The translations under genes and the position numbers were made by a program. Positions 1 to 8,850 of a stretch of DNA of 64,000 nucleotides are shown here, in pieces (the first letter of the stretch is position 1; each line of letters opens with the position of its first letter). Under the pieces are notes generated by a model. It was not told the origin of the DNA, searched no databases, and saw only the letters and a program-made list of their open reading frames with translations. This DNA is from Thermotoga profunda AZM34c06 (GTDB taxonomy: Bacteria > Thermotogota > Thermotogae > Thermotogales > DSM-5069): positions 639,413-703,412 of the forward strand of contig NZ_AP014510.1 in assembly GCF_000828675.1 (NCBI RefSeq), given 5' to 3'.

Positions 1-2
1 CA

Positions 3-782
3 ATAATTGGATTTTTCATCATAGCTGTTTTGTTTGCCCTTAAGGTACCCGGAGCGATAATGATTGGAATACTTGCCAGCACCTTGATAGGTGCCTTACC
101 TATTTTTGGAGTCACGAATTATCAAGGTATAGTTGGTAGAATTCCAGATATTACTCCTACATTCATGAAGATGGATTTCAATCTCCAAGCCCTGGGTACT
201 GCGACATTCTGGATGGTTGTCTTCACTTTCTTCTTTGTCGATTTCTTCGATACTCTTGGAACACTCACGGGGTTGGCAGAGTCAGCGGGTTTTATGAAGA
301 ACGGAGATTTACCAAGGGCATCCAGAGCATATCTCGCCGACGCTGTAGGGACGTCCGTAGGTGCAATGTTTGGTACATCGACCGTCACAACATACATAGA
401 AAGTAGTGCAGGTATTGCTGAAGGAGGTAGAACGGGTTTAACAGCAGTTGTAGTAGCTATCTTAATGCTTTTGATGCTTTTCTTCTCTCCTCTTGCTTTG
501 ACGGTACCGTCTGCCGCAACTGCGCCAGCCTTAGTTTTTGTTGGTGTTCTCATGATCAAGACACTCAAAAAGATCAACTGGGATGATATCAGCGAGGCAG
601 TACCAGCTTTTGTGACTCTCTTGATGATGCCACTGACGTACTCAATTGCAAATGGTATAGCATTGGGAATTATAACCTATCCTGTTATCAAGCTTTTCAG
701 TGGGAAGGCAAAACAGGTTCATTGGTTGACTTGGATACTTGCCATACTCTTTATTTTGTATTTGATATTCTTAAGAGAGTGA
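3..782 (+). CDS. NCS2 family purine/uracil permease, C-terminal part (5' truncated by window edge)
   Basis: An inner-membrane nucleobase:cation symporter of the NCS2 (AzgA-like xanthine/guanine/hypoxanthine) family. The frame is open from base 3 and continues beyond the left edge, so the start is missing. What is visible is a run of hydrophobic helices and the family signature around FFVDFFDTLGTLTGLAESAG. This is followed by a GTSTVTTYIESSAGIAEGGRTG stretch and a final helix ending in LREstop. A TTG at 30 lies inside a helix and is not a credible start. The gene ends in a perfect 12-bp terminator hairpin and converges with an ABC ATPase gene. The exact nucleobase specificity cannot be read from the sequence; the AzgA-like motif favours purines. 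Confidence 0.88.
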   Translation: MIGFFIIAVLFALKVPGAIMIGILASTLIGALPIFGVTNYQGIVGRIPDITPTFMKMDFNLQALGTATFWMVVFTFFFVDFFDTLGTLTGLAESAGFMKNGDLPRASRAYLADAVGTSVGAMFGTSTVTTYIESSAGIAEGGRTGLTAVVVAILMLLMLFFSPLALTVPSAATAPALVFVGVLMIKTLKKINWDDISEAVPAFVTLLMMPLTYSIANGIALGIITYPVIKLFSGKAKQVHWLTWILAILFILYLIFLRE

Positions 783-805
783 AAGCGGGAATCTCCCGCT
801 TTCAC
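779..805. terminator. Perfect 12-bp bidirectional terminator hairpin
   Basis: Bases 779-790 (GTGAAAGCGGGA) pair perfectly with 794-805 around a 3-nt loop. The hairpin sits between convergent genes and includes the stop codons of both (780-782 and 802-804). T-runs beside the stem are short, so efficiency in each direction is inferred. Confidence 0.75.
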
Positions 806-1626
806 TTTAATGATAGAGATCTTTCGCGATGACCGGTTAAGTAGCCTATCACGATCTCATTCAATTTGGGAAATCTTCCAACATCGGATTTGGTTTTCAC
901 GAGTATACTGGAACCGACTAAACCGATTACATCTGTTGCCTGTAGATTTTCACCCTTCTCGACGATTCTGTGTGTTTCTTTCGCGTTGTCTATCGAGTCT
1001 GAATAGATAACCCTTCCTTCTTTGATTATCCCAAAATGAGTGGCGTATTCTTCGATTTCAAATATCTCATGTGAAGAAATCAATATCGTCCTTCCTAAAT
1101 TAGCGTATTCTTTAAGCATATTCATTATTTCAAGTCTTACCGTGGGATCAAGATGTTGTGTTGGCTCATCGAGCACTAACAATTCAGCCTGACTCGCTAC
1201 ACAAAGACCGACAAAGAAAAGAGTCTTCATTCCAATTGAGTATGATTCAACTTTTTGGGAGAGATCAAAACCGTATCTTGCAACAAAATTCGAAAATATC
1301 GCATCATCCCATTTTGGATAGAGCTTGGACCAGATCATCAAGTAATCCTTGGCTGTGAAATTTCGAAAAACAATTCTTTCTTCTGGAACAACCGCTATTT
1401 TTTCCTTCAAATGGATTTCATTCGAACCATTGCAACTTTCACCAAAAAGTTCTATCGAACCTCCATCAGGCATTAGTGCACCAGTTAGACATCTTATCGT
1501 TGTTGTCTTACCCGCTCCATTAGGTCCTACCAACGCAAACACACTTCCTTGATCAACGTTGAATGAAACATCACTTAATACTTGTTTATTACCTAACTGT
1601 TTTCTGAGATGTTCTACGCGAATCAT
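802..1626 (-). CDS. ABC transporter ATP-binding protein (exporter type)
   Basis: Cytoplasmic ATPase of an ABC transporter, 274 aa. Walker A is GPNGAGKTTT near residue 35, the Walker B region reads LLVLDEPTQHLDP, and an H-loop follows in ILISSHEIFEIEE. The signature motif is degenerate (SIGMKTL instead of LSGGQ), as in several YtrB/CcmA-like exporters. The ATG at 1626 has a GAGGTGG ribosome binding site and overlaps the stop of the upstream permease gene. It is the last gene of the operon orf307-gntR-permease-ATPase. The GntR partner resembles YtrA, whose relatives control ABC exporters of unknown or antibiotic-related substrates; no substrate can be inferred here. Confidence 0.88.
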   Translation of the reverse strand: MIRVEHLRKQLGNKQVLSDVSFNVDQGSVFALVGPNGAGKTTTIRCLTGALMPDGGSIELFGESCNGSNEIHLKEKIAVVPEERIVFRNFTAKDYLMIWSKLYPKWDDAIFSNFVARYGFDLSQKVESYSIGMKTLFFVGLCVASQAELLVLDEPTQHLDPTVRLEIMNMLKEYANLGRTILISSHEIFEIEEYATHFGIIKEGRVIYSDSIDNAKETHRIVEKGENLQATDVIGLVGSSILVKTKSDVGRFPKLNEIVIGYLTGHRERSLSLK

Positions 1627-2195
1627 CTTTCACCACCTCTTTGTATGAACAATTTATATGCAGCATAAATGAGTACAAAAGCAAAGGCAAGTGAAGCAAA
1701 GATATTGGCTTGGTATATTGGACTAATCAATTTGTATGGATTGAATGTAGGTCCAAGACGGCTCGATCCGATACCACCAAGTACGAGATCTGCTAACAAG
1801 AACAAAAATGCAGCACCGTAAGGATCAAACCCAACACTCACAGCGGATATCACTACTCCAAAGTAAGTCGATAAGAAAATAAATGCCCTAATGAGTATCA
1901 ACCAAGAATCTATAGACCTATCGGCAAAAGGTAACCCAACAAAGAATGTCACAGAAACTAACGTCAGAAGGAATGTATATTCCATCCAAAACAGCTGTTT
2001 TCTGGTGAAAGGCAAAAAGGTCATCAAATCAAGTCTTTTTTGTCTTATATCAGATGCGAGGGAAAAGAGTATTATGAAAAAAGCACCGAACGCCTTCACG
2101 CCGAAGCTGGGAAATAGCATTATAACCAAAAAGAAGAGCATACTTGAATATTTTTCAAGAAGTTGTTTTCTCACATATACATCAAAATTTTTCAT
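1623..2195 (-). CDS. ABC transporter membrane subunit (partner of the adjacent ATPase)
   Basis: A hydrophobic protein of about 190 aa with roughly six predicted transmembrane segments. It reads like the membrane half of an ABC-2-type exporter: an N-terminal amphipathic part (MKNFDVYVRKQLLEKYSS), then alternating hydrophobic stretches, and a basic tail. I chose the ATG at 2195 because GGAGGTG lies eight bases upstream; the longer frame from 2240 adds a Cys-rich leader with no such site. The start lies inside the end of gntR and the stop overlaps the ATPase start, so the three genes are translationally coupled. The family was not recognised precisely. Confidence 0.75.
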   Translation of the reverse strand: MKNFDVYVRKQLLEKYSSMLFFLVIMLFPSFGVKAFGAFFIILFSLASDIRQKRLDLMTFLPFTRKQLFWMEYTFLLTLVSVTFFVGLPFADRSIDSWLILIRAFIFLSTYFGVVISAVSVGFDPYGAAFLFLLADLVLGGIGSSRLGPTFNPYKLISPIYQANIFASLAFAFVLIYAAYKLFIQRGGER

Positions 2196-2544
2196 TTTTC
2201 CACACCTCCTCAAACAGTAACAAAGAAGTATACAGATCAAGTCCTTTTACCTTAAGCTCGCTTACCAGTTTTCTTATTTCGTCTGTGATTTGTGGATCGA
2301 TTGAAGTATTCTTAGCCACAAAATATCCTATACCCTGCTCTGAAACCAAAAACCCTTCGTTCTTCAATTTATCGAGAGCTTTCAGTATCGTGTTCACGTT
2401 AACATCGAAGATACTTTCAAGTTCTCTCACAGGTGGTAATTGTGATTCTGCTTTGAGATTTCCGAGTAATATTTCGGACTTGATTTGGTTCATGATCTGA
2501 AGATAAGCGGGTATACCACTGTGCTTATCTATTTTTCTCAGCAT
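2182..2544 (-). CDS. GntR family transcriptional regulator, YtrA-like
   Basis: A short GntR repressor of about 120 aa. The N-terminal winged helix-turn-helix is clear (IPAYLQIMNQIKSEILLGNL, then LPPVRELESIFDVNVNTILK and an EGFLVSEQGIGYFV wing). Only about 45 residues follow, as in the YtrA subfamily, which lacks a large ligand-binding domain. ATG 2544 is preferred; GTG 2553 is possible and would overlap the preceding stop. It is the second gene of a four-gene operon with an ABC exporter. An inverted repeat at 3492-3519, upstream of the first gene, is the likely operator, which suggests autoregulation. Confidence 0.88.
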   Translation of the reverse strand: MLRKIDKHSGIPAYLQIMNQIKSEILLGNLKAESQLPPVRELESIFDVNVNTILKALDKLKNEGFLVSEQGIGYFVAKNTSIDPQITDEIRKLVSELKVKGLDLYTSLLLFEEVWKNEKF

Positions 2545-2549
2545 ATGAA

Positions 2550-3473
2550 TCACTCTCTTACTATCTTGATGCCAGAGCTTTCGACTCGAATATCCGCGCT
2601 TGATCTATTTCTCAGTGTAATTTTGCCACCAGTTCCGTCGGCTCGTATGTAAAGTTCATCTACCCCAGTATAAACCAGGATTCCGTTTATTCCCGTTCCA
2701 TCTATAAAGAAAGATCTGCATTTTGAAAGTGTCATATCGATCGAGATACCAGTTCCGTTTATTTTGATGGTTTCAAATCCAAATTCACCTTTGAGATTTA
2801 TTCCTGTACCATCTGCGTAGAATGATTTACCAGTCAGCTCACCGTTGACATTTATACCTGTCCCGTTTATTGAAAAACGATCTGCTATGATCTTTCCCTT
2901 GACATTTACTGCCGTTCCATATATGTTCATAAAGGCTGTTTGGCATTCACCACTCAGCGATACCGCAGTACCATCAATTTCTAAATCTCTCAGATCAATA
3001 GTTCCAAGTTCGATAACATATCTTTTGTTTGGTTGACCTCCTGAGATTCTGATCTCGTCATCCATGATTCTCACATCTAATTCATCTGCCAATCGTATTG
3101 AGTTTGTGTTGGCAAAGTGTATATCTACATTTAACCCATCGATGACGACCCTTGGTTTGAGATCAACTGTTTTTGATGGTGGAACATCTTTTAACATGTC
3201 AATATAAGGAAAATGAAAGACATTCGGAAAACTTTGCAAGATAATGTGTGAATAACTGCTAATTGCAACTGGAATTAAGAAGATTATGATTGCCAGTACT
3301 AAGAAACCAGCCATGTGTCTCACGTAATTTTTGAACGTAAGTGCCAGGATTGTAATGGCGATGAAAGCAAGTATGATCTTCAAAGGGACAAATGGTAAAA
3401 ACCAACCAAGGATTCCCAAAATCGCTACGATCAGTACTACCTGAAGAAATTTAGAGTTTTTGACCCACTCCAC
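2550..3473 (-). CDS. Membrane-anchored protein with DGTGI-type beta repeats
   Basis: 307 aa, family not recognised. Residues about 8-80 form three hydrophobic segments. The rest is a polar domain made of short units of about 17-21 residues, each centred on (D/N)GTG(I/V/G): INGTGINVNG, ADGTGINLKG, INGTGISIDM, IDGTGINGIL and RADGTGGKI. This pattern suggests a right-handed beta-solenoid, like the DUF4097 or LiaF-type domains of cell-envelope stress proteins. The GTG at 3473 has GGAGGTG upstream. As first gene of the GntR-ABC exporter operon it may be a sensor or accessory protein of that exporter. This is inferred from position only. Confidence 0.65.
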   Translation of the reverse strand: MEWVKNSKFLQVVLIVAILGILGWFLPFVPLKIILAFIAITILALTFKNYVRHMAGFLVLAIIIFLIPVAISSYSHIILQSFPNVFHFPYIDMLKDVPPSKTVDLKPRVVIDGLNVDIHFANTNSIRLADELDVRIMDDEIRISGGQPNKRYVIELGTIDLRDLEIDGTAVSLSGECQTAFMNIYGTAVNVKGKIIADRFSINGTGINVNGELTGKSFYADGTGINLKGEFGFETIKINGTGISIDMTLSKCRSFFIDGTGINGILVYTGVDELYIRADGTGGKITLRNRSSADIRVESSGIKIVRE

Positions 3474-3491
3474 GATAACACCTCCAGTAAT

Positions 3492-3519
3492 ATAGTGTTC
3501 TACTTATATATAACACTAT
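3492..3519 (-). promoter_or_regulatory. Probable GntR/YtrA operator over the orf307-gntR-ABC promoter
   Basis: ATAGTGTT (3492-3499) and its exact complement AACACTAT (3512-3519) are separated by 12 bases. Published B. subtilis YtrA sites are, as I recall, AGTGTA-N13-TACACT, so the half-site and geometry are similar. On the minus strand the spacer contains TATATA, a candidate -10 about 30 bases before the GTG start. A repressor bound here would block transcription of its own operon. Confidence 0.6.
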
Positions 3520-3688
3520 TTTTGTAGAAATGATTTAAGATTGTGTAACATTATAATTTCTAAAAAGTTATAAACCAACAAGGAAGATATTCGATATAAC
3601 TCGAGGGATTGTCCTCGCATTTAATATTTTTCTAATCTCGTTGGTGTAATCAAAAATATCGGTGAGATTTTCCATTGGGGGGATTACT

Positions 3689-4738
3689 GTGAGGATCTCG
3701 GTGATAGCCGGTTTAATATTACTTGTTGCAACGTGTTTGTTTGCAAACACGGTTTTGATTAACGATCCTGATTTTGTCAAACTCACCGCTGTTCAGAATT
3801 TTTCTCACAACCTCTGGTGGGCAACGGACTATGTTCTTGAAATCCAGGCACTCAATCGCAATATGCCGGTAGAAGTTTCCTATTTGATACTCGATGGAGG
3901 TGGAACACCATCGGAACCATCTATAGGAGTTCAAGTAAAAGGAAACAACTTCATCGAAGGATGGGAAAAAACATCTTTCTTCCAAACTGAGGTTGGTGGA
4001 TGGGGCTCACCAGAATTCCAACAGAATCCAAAGTACTTGCCTTTACCGCACTATAGAACTTGTATTTTGATGCTCGCACGTTATGAAAAGATATATTTCG
4101 TAGTCATAAGAGAAAATGATGGACAAATCTCTTACAAAGTTTTGCAAGGAGGACCGTTCAAACCGTTAGAGATTCCATCGGTTGTACGTGTTACAAGGGA
4201 TGGGCCAAAGTTCACGGTGGCATCACTTGGTCAACCAGTTGAAGTTGGACTGTGGGCAAAGGGTAGTTACATGCATGACGAAGTAGGTGGATGGGCAAGT
4301 GCTGGCTATACTGCGAAGACAAAGCAGTACGACATACCACATTATGGGATGTTTATGATGATGGTCGGACGATATGACAAAATCGCACTCATAATAGGAA
4401 ACGAGAATGATGGAAAATTGGGCGCTATCACACTGTACGGAGGTCAGCAAAATACACATGTAGTCGCCGATCTTTGTGTTCTGACTACAGTTCGAACGGA
4501 TTTTTCAATTGAAGCTATATCTTCTGATCCTGTTGAGATAACACACTTTGGTTTTGACAACACCTGTTGGCAGTGGGAAGTCAATGGTTGGGGAAAACCA
4601 GAATACAGAGCATCAAAACAAACCTTCAGGTTGAAACACTATACACCGAGTTTGATATTCGTCAACAGGTACAACAAGGTTGGCCTCTTTTTTTACAATG
4701 AAAACGATGGCATACCTGGTTTCGTTTTCGTTCGTTGA
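3689..4738 (+). CDS. Secreted protein with three tandem ~97-residue repeats
   Basis: 349 aa, family not recognised. The GTG at 3689 follows a GGGGGGATT site and opens a clean signal peptide (basic start, ISVIAGLILLVATCLF core, cut near FANT). The mature protein holds three repeats beginning near residues 101, 198 and 297. Each has EV(G/N)GW(G/A), then (P/K)HY about 20 residues later, then (A/G/N)RY(E/D/N)K, and finally ENDG. The product is probably exported to the periplasm or the toga/outer surface. It stands alone, downstream of a divergent intergenic region and followed by a strong terminator. Its function is unknown. Confidence 0.75.
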   Translation: MRISVIAGLILLVATCLFANTVLINDPDFVKLTAVQNFSHNLWWATDYVLEIQALNRNMPVEVSYLILDGGGTPSEPSIGVQVKGNNFIEGWEKTSFFQTEVGGWGSPEFQQNPKYLPLPHYRTCILMLARYEKIYFVVIRENDGQISYKVLQGGPFKPLEIPSVVRVTRDGPKFTVASLGQPVEVGLWAKGSYMHDEVGGWASAGYTAKTKQYDIPHYGMFMMMVGRYDKIALIIGNENDGKLGAITLYGGQQNTHVVADLCVLTTVRTDFSIEAISSDPVEITHFGFDNTCWQWEVNGWGKPEYRASKQTFRLKHYTPSLIFVNRYNKVGLFFYNENDGIPGFVFVR

Positions 4739-4743
4739 TAAAT

Positions 4744-4767
4744 AAGATGCCCCTTTCGGGGCATCTT
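4744..4767 (+). terminator. Rho-independent terminator after the repeat protein
   Basis: Bases 4744-4753 (AAGATGCCCC) pair perfectly with 4758-4767 around TTTC, followed by a T-rich tract (GTGTTTTATATTTTTTT). It also lies just beyond the 3' end of the convergent OsmC-like gene and may serve both. Confidence 0.88.
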
Positions 4768-4772
4768 GTGTT

Positions 4773-5210
4773 TTATATTTTTTTGAAAGAGATCTTCAGT
4801 GGTGTTGGATTTGCAAGATTGTCTGAAACAGGACATCTTTCCTCAACTGTCTTTAACCATTTAGCAAGAGTTTTTTCGTCTGCATCAGTTTTGACATTTA
4901 TTAATACGTCGATTTGTTTGTAACCAGCTCTTTCTTGCTGAGATTTTCCTTGAAATTTTGCTGGATTTAATATGCCTTGAATTTCTATAGACAGTTCGCG
5001 CAAAACTATTCCCATTTCCTTTGCCACAAGATGGCCAACGACATTCAAACATCCTGCCAAAGCTGCAAGGACATACTCTACGGGGTTTGCGCCTTTGTCT
5101 TCTCCACCAAGTTGCGGTGGTTCATCCACATACATTGTGAAGTTTCTGGCCTTCACCATGACTCTCGTTTCGGTTTCGGCTTTAGCAGCCACAGAGAATT
5201 TAACATCCAT
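4773..5210 (-). CDS. OsmC/Ohr family protein
   Basis: About 145 aa with the OsmC fold: an N-terminal beta strand region, the GANPVEYVLAALAGCLNVV segment carrying one conserved cysteine, and a second cysteine in the VEERCPVSDNL motif. Family members reduce organic hydroperoxides with a Cys pair; many archaeal and thermophile YhfA-like members are less well characterised. GAGGTG stands before a GTG-ATC-ATG-ATG cluster. I chose the ATG at 5210 for spacing; the ATG at 5213 is equally possible. It is at the 3' end of the long minus-strand run, 57 bases after ispG. Confidence 0.88.
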   Translation of the reverse strand: MDVKFSVAAKAETETRVMVKARNFTMYVDEPPQLGGEDKGANPVEYVLAALAGCLNVVGHLVAKEMGIVLRELSIEIQGILNPAKFQGKSQQERAGYKQIDVLINVKTDADEKTLAKWLKTVEERCPVSDNLANPTPLKISFKKI

Positions 5211-5267
5211 CATGATCACCTCGAAAATATAGTAGCATTTATTTATTCCGACACAATTACTCTAATT

Positions 5268-6296
5268 TTACAAATGTGATTTTTTTATCAAATTCAGTAA
5301 TTCCTCACATATACTTTCTCTCTTTACCGTTTTTATTATCTGTCCTTTTTCGAAGATAACGGCTCCGTCTTTTGTACCTGCTATACCAATATCTGCATGT
5401 CTTCCTTCCCCGATGCCATTTACAACGCATCCCATGACAGCCACGACGAGATTTGTCCCCTCAACAATGGGCTCTATTGACCTTGCTACTTGTTCAACAT
5501 CAAACTCAGTTCTTGCACAAGTTGGACATGCTATAACTTGTCCACCTTTTCTCAGATGTAGAGATACGAGTAACTTACGTGCGGCATAGACCTCTTTTAT
5601 TGGATCACCTGCAATGGATACTCTGATAGTATCACCAATCTTTCGCAGCAAGAGATGCCCTATACCCACCGATGACTTTATGATGGATGTGTCATATGTA
5701 CCTGCTTCGGTGATACCAATATGGATTGGATAGATAATTTTTTGGGCGATATACTCATTTGCTTTAATTGTTTCGATTACATCACTACTTTTTACTGAGA
5801 CAACGATATCGTAAAACTCAAATTTTTCAAGTAGATAGACTTCATGTAGTGCTGATTCAGCCAGAGCTGTTGCGCGATCGTACTTAGATTCGAACTCTTT
5901 TCTCAATGAACCAACATTGGAGCCAACTCGAATTGGTATTTGAAACTCCTTAGCCACTTTTGAAAGTTCTTCTATCTTCCAGTCCTCTCCTATATTTCCT
6001 GGGTTTATTCTGATTTTGTCTGCACCATTTTTGATCGCTTCGATTGCTAAACGATGATCAAAGTGGATATCAGCTACGAGTGGTATGTTTATCTGTTCTT
6101 TGATCAATTTAATTGCTCTTGCACTCTCGAAATCTGGTACTGCAACCCTTACAATATCACAGCCGGCATCTTGTAACATCTTTATCTGTTGAACTGTTTG
6201 TTCTATATCAACGGTCTTTGTATTAGTCATGGATTGTATAGTTACAGGGTTGCCACCACCAACCAAAACCTTCCCAACTTTTACCACCTTGCTCAT
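5268..6296 (-). CDS. ispG: 4-hydroxy-3-methylbut-2-en-1-yl diphosphate synthase (IspG/GcpE)
   Basis: Penultimate enzyme of the MEP isoprenoid pathway. It reductively opens MEcPP to HMBPP using a [4Fe-4S] cluster. It is 342 aa, the normal length of the two-domain bacterial form. Visible are the TIM-barrel start [11 protein letters not shown], the DIVRVAVPD and PLVADIHFD motifs, and the C-terminal cluster ligands in [10 protein letters not shown] and GCVVNGIGE. The ATG overlaps the rseP stop (ATGA). It clusters with dxr two genes upstream, so two MEP enzymes flank the RseP protease. Confidence 0.97.
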   Translation of the reverse strand: MSKVVKVGKVLVGGGNPVTIQSMTNTKTVDIEQTVQQIKMLQDAGCDIVRVAVPDFESARAIKLIKEQINIPLVADIHFDHRLAIEAIKNGADKIRINPGNIGEDWKIEELSKVAKEFQIPIRVGSNVGSLRKEFESKYDRATALAESALHEVYLLEKFEFYDIVVSVKSSDVIETIKANEYIAQKIIYPIHIGITEAGTYDTSIIKSSVGIGHLLLRKIGDTIRVSIAGDPIKEVYAARKLLVSLHLRKGGQVIACPTCARTEFDVEQVARSIEPIVEGTNLVVAVMGCVVNGIGEGRHADIGIAGTKDGAVIFEKGQIIKTVKRESICEELLNLIKKSHL

Positions 6297-7780
6297 TTGG
6301 ATATCAACCTACCCACATCGGAAAAAGTCACAAAAATCATTAAAACGATTAGTATAACAAAGCCTATTAAATGTATCAAGCTCTCTATTTTTGGGTCTAT
6401 CCTTTTTCTAAATATGATTTCCAAAAGCGAGAAGATGATCCTACCGCCATCGAGTGCTGGTAGTGGTAGCAGGTTGAACAAACCAATGCTCATTGTGATA
6501 AAAGCGACAAGTGTTAAAACTTGTTCAAGACCAACTTGTGCTGCTTCTCCAACCAATCCGACTAATCCAAGCGGTCCAACTACACCGCCTGACTCAGTAG
6601 ATTTGAAGATACCAAGTAATGATTTATACATCATGAGAAGTAAGTTGTTGCACCTATCAAATGAGACATAGATCATCTCCCACAAATTGTTGAATTTTAT
6701 GTTATTCACTTTTGGTTCAAATACACCTGCGCTTTCCATTATTTGTTTGATTAGAGCGCTTTGCACATTCACAAAAAGTTCCTGACCATCTCTCTGTATT
6801 CTGACTTCAACTTGATCTGAGAAACCTGAATGAGACCAAACTACCTGATCATCTGATACTTCGATGTAAATTCCACCATCACCAGCCATTATCAACTGAT
6901 ACACCCTTGAAAGGTCTACATTACTCTGGATCTGTAGTCCACCGATCGAGATCAGTCGATCTTTTTTCAAAAATGGTCCTACATCCTTTCTGAAGACATT
7001 TGATACACTTGCAAAATAAAATCCCAAAGCGAATCTGGGTTGATCGTATTGATATTGCTTAAGAAGCCCTTTCAGAGAGGTGGACTCAAATTCTATGGAA
7101 ATGTATTGATTGAGCATTGAGTTGATAACACTGGCTTCAAGTGGTTTACCAGAAATGGATTCTATCTTCTTGCCCAATTCACCAGATACGTCTCTCAGTA
7201 CAAAGAAATGATTACTTTTAAAAAGTTGAGGAGTGGCAAAAACAGTTAATCTTTTGCCATTTCTTGAAATTAACATCTTAACAGGTTTGCCTTGCCTGAT
7301 GATTTGACTGACTGTGTAAGTATCATACACACGTTTGTTGTTGATGGAGAGTATGACATCATCTGGCATTAAACCAGCCTCGAAGGCAGGTGTGTTGTTT
7401 TCAACAAGCGCTATAGAAACAGAAGGGACACCCCAAAAAGCAACTATCAAGGTGAAAAGTAAATAACCGGCGAGAATGGAAAAAAGTGGTCCAGCAAAGA
7501 ATATGAGGAGTCTCTGCCATGCTGGTTTACTGTATAAACCTATCACTCCTTCTTTTTGTTCCTCGGTGGGATCTTCTCCGGCGAGTTTTACATATCCACC
7601 GATGGGAATTGCATTTACCCTGAATGTTGTTTTCTTTCCTTTCTTCTCATACAATTTTGGTCCAAAGCCAATTGCAAATTCAAGAACATCTACGCCAAAG
7701 ATTCTGGCAAAAATGAAATGACCAAATTCATGGACACTGATTATTCCAACAAGTATGATTATGAAATAAACTATAGACAT
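6293..7780 (-). CDS. rseP: Site-2 intramembrane metalloprotease (RseP family)
   Basis: Membrane zinc protease that cleaves anti-sigma factors and remnant signal peptides within the membrane. HEFGH at residues 17-21 gives the two zinc histidines and the catalytic glutamate. The third ligand lies in [11 protein letters not shown] near the C-terminus. One PDZ domain is clear ([23 protein letters not shown]) and a second, more divergent one follows ([20 protein letters not shown]). At 495 aa it is somewhat longer than E. coli RseP. GAGGTGATCGA precedes the ATG. The dxr-rseP-ispG order is common in bacteria; no anti-sigma substrate for it is visible in the window. Confidence 0.95.
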   Translation of the reverse strand: MSIVYFIIILVGIISVHEFGHFIFARIFGVDVLEFAIGFGPKLYEKKGKKTTFRVNAIPIGGYVKLAGEDPTEEQKEGVIGLYSKPAWQRLLIFFAGPLFSILAGYLLFTLIVAFWGVPSVSIALVENNTPAFEAGLMPDDVILSINNKRVYDTYTVSQIIRQGKPVKMLISRNGKRLTVFATPQLFKSNHFFVLRDVSGELGKKIESISGKPLEASVINSMLNQYISIEFESTSLKGLLKQYQYDQPRFALGFYFASVSNVFRKDVGPFLKKDRLISIGGLQIQSNVDLSRVYQLIMAGDGGIYIEVSDDQVVWSHSGFSDQVEVRIQRDGQELFVNVQSALIKQIMESAGVFEPKVNNIKFNNLWEMIYVSFDRCNNLLLMMYKSLLGIFKSTESGGVVGPLGLVGLVGEAAQVGLEQVLTLVAFITMSIGLFNLLPLPALDGGRIIFSLLEIIFRKRIDPKIESLIHLIGFVILIVLMIFVTFSDVGRLISK

Positions 7781-8850
7781 TCGATCACCTCTATCGCTAA
7801 GCGCCTTGCTTTCTTGTCCACTTCAACAAGATCACTTAGATCTCTTGGTTTACCTTCGATCTTTTGTACCACCTTTTCAATCACTTTACTAATATCAGTG
7901 AATTTGATTTTATCAGACAAAAAATATTCAACTGCCACTTCATCCGAAGCATTGTAAGCCGTTCTTTTTGCATAATCGTTGGCAATATCGTATGCGAGGA
8001 AAAATGCAGGATATCTTTTCATGTCAACTGGATGGAAAGACAACCTACTTTGAGAAAGATCTGGCCATTCAGTCTTTTGATAATTTCTCTTTGGATAAGT
8101 AAGGGCATAAGCTATGGGAACTCTCATGTCTGGAAAACCCATGTGTAATTTCACTGTTCCATCTCTCAGAAATACAACCGCATGAACAAGACCTTCTCTA
8201 TGCAGAAGTACTTCGATTTTTGAAACATCGATATTGAACAACTCGTAGGCTTCAAGAATCTCAAAGCCTTTATTCACCATTGTAGCAGAATCAATGGTAA
8301 TCCTTTTACCCATTTGCCAAACAGGATGCTTGAGAACATCACATGGTTTTGCTTCATCTAATTTCTCTATATCCCAATCTCTCAATGCCCCTCCAGAAGA
8401 TGTAAGGAGTATCTTTTCAATCCCGTCTTCATAGAGTTGCATCAAGGCGCTGTGCTCGCTATCCACAGGTAATAACTGAGTTGATGTCTTTTTCAGTGCA
8501 CTTTTCACCATCCAACCACCACAGACGAGCGCTTCTTTACTGGCAAGAAGAACTCTTTTGGATGTTTCAATTGCTTTGAGAGTGAGTGGAAGACTTACAA
8601 AACCTGGTACAGCAACAAGTGTTATATCTGGCTTTGTTTGTTCGAGTTCATTGAAGATGTCATCATATCCATCACTTGTTCTTATTATCTTGACTACTTT
8701 GAATTTCAAAGATAATTCCTTGGCTAACTCTTGATTAGAATGATACGTTCCCGCTAATACTTCAAAATCTTGCATCTTTTGAATCACTTCGAGCGCTTGA
8801 ACCCCTATTGATCCTGTCATTCCAAGTATCACAACGGTTGTTTTATCCAT
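7771..8850 (-). CDS. dxr: 1-deoxy-D-xylulose 5-phosphate reductoisomerase
   Basis: Converts DXP to MEP with NADPH in the first committed step of the MEP pathway. It begins with the Rossmann motif ILGMTGSIGVQALEVI and contains LLASKEALVCGG, the metal-binding PVDSEHSALMQ and TSSGGALRD. It also has the substrate loop HPVWQMGKRITIDSATMVNKGFE. At 359 aa it is slightly shorter than most (about 380-400), the difference being in the C-terminal region. Both ends overlap neighbours (10 bases with rseP, 22 with the thiamine pyrophosphokinase gene). Confidence 0.97.
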   Translation of the reverse strand: MDKTTVVILGMTGSIGVQALEVIQKMQDFEVLAGTYHSNQELAKELSLKFKVVKIIRTSDGYDDIFNELEQTKPDITLVAVPGFVSLPLTLKAIETSKRVLLASKEALVCGGWMVKSALKKTSTQLLPVDSEHSALMQLYEDGIEKILLTSSGGALRDWDIEKLDEAKPCDVLKHPVWQMGKRITIDSATMVNKGFEILEAYELFNIDVSKIEVLLHREGLVHAVVFLRDGTVKLHMGFPDMRVPIAYALTYPKRNYQKTEWPDLSQSRLSFHPVDMKRYPAFFLAYDIANDYAKRTAYNASDEVAVEYFLSDKIKFTDISKVIEKVVQKIEGKPRDLSDLVEVDKKARRLAIEVIECL

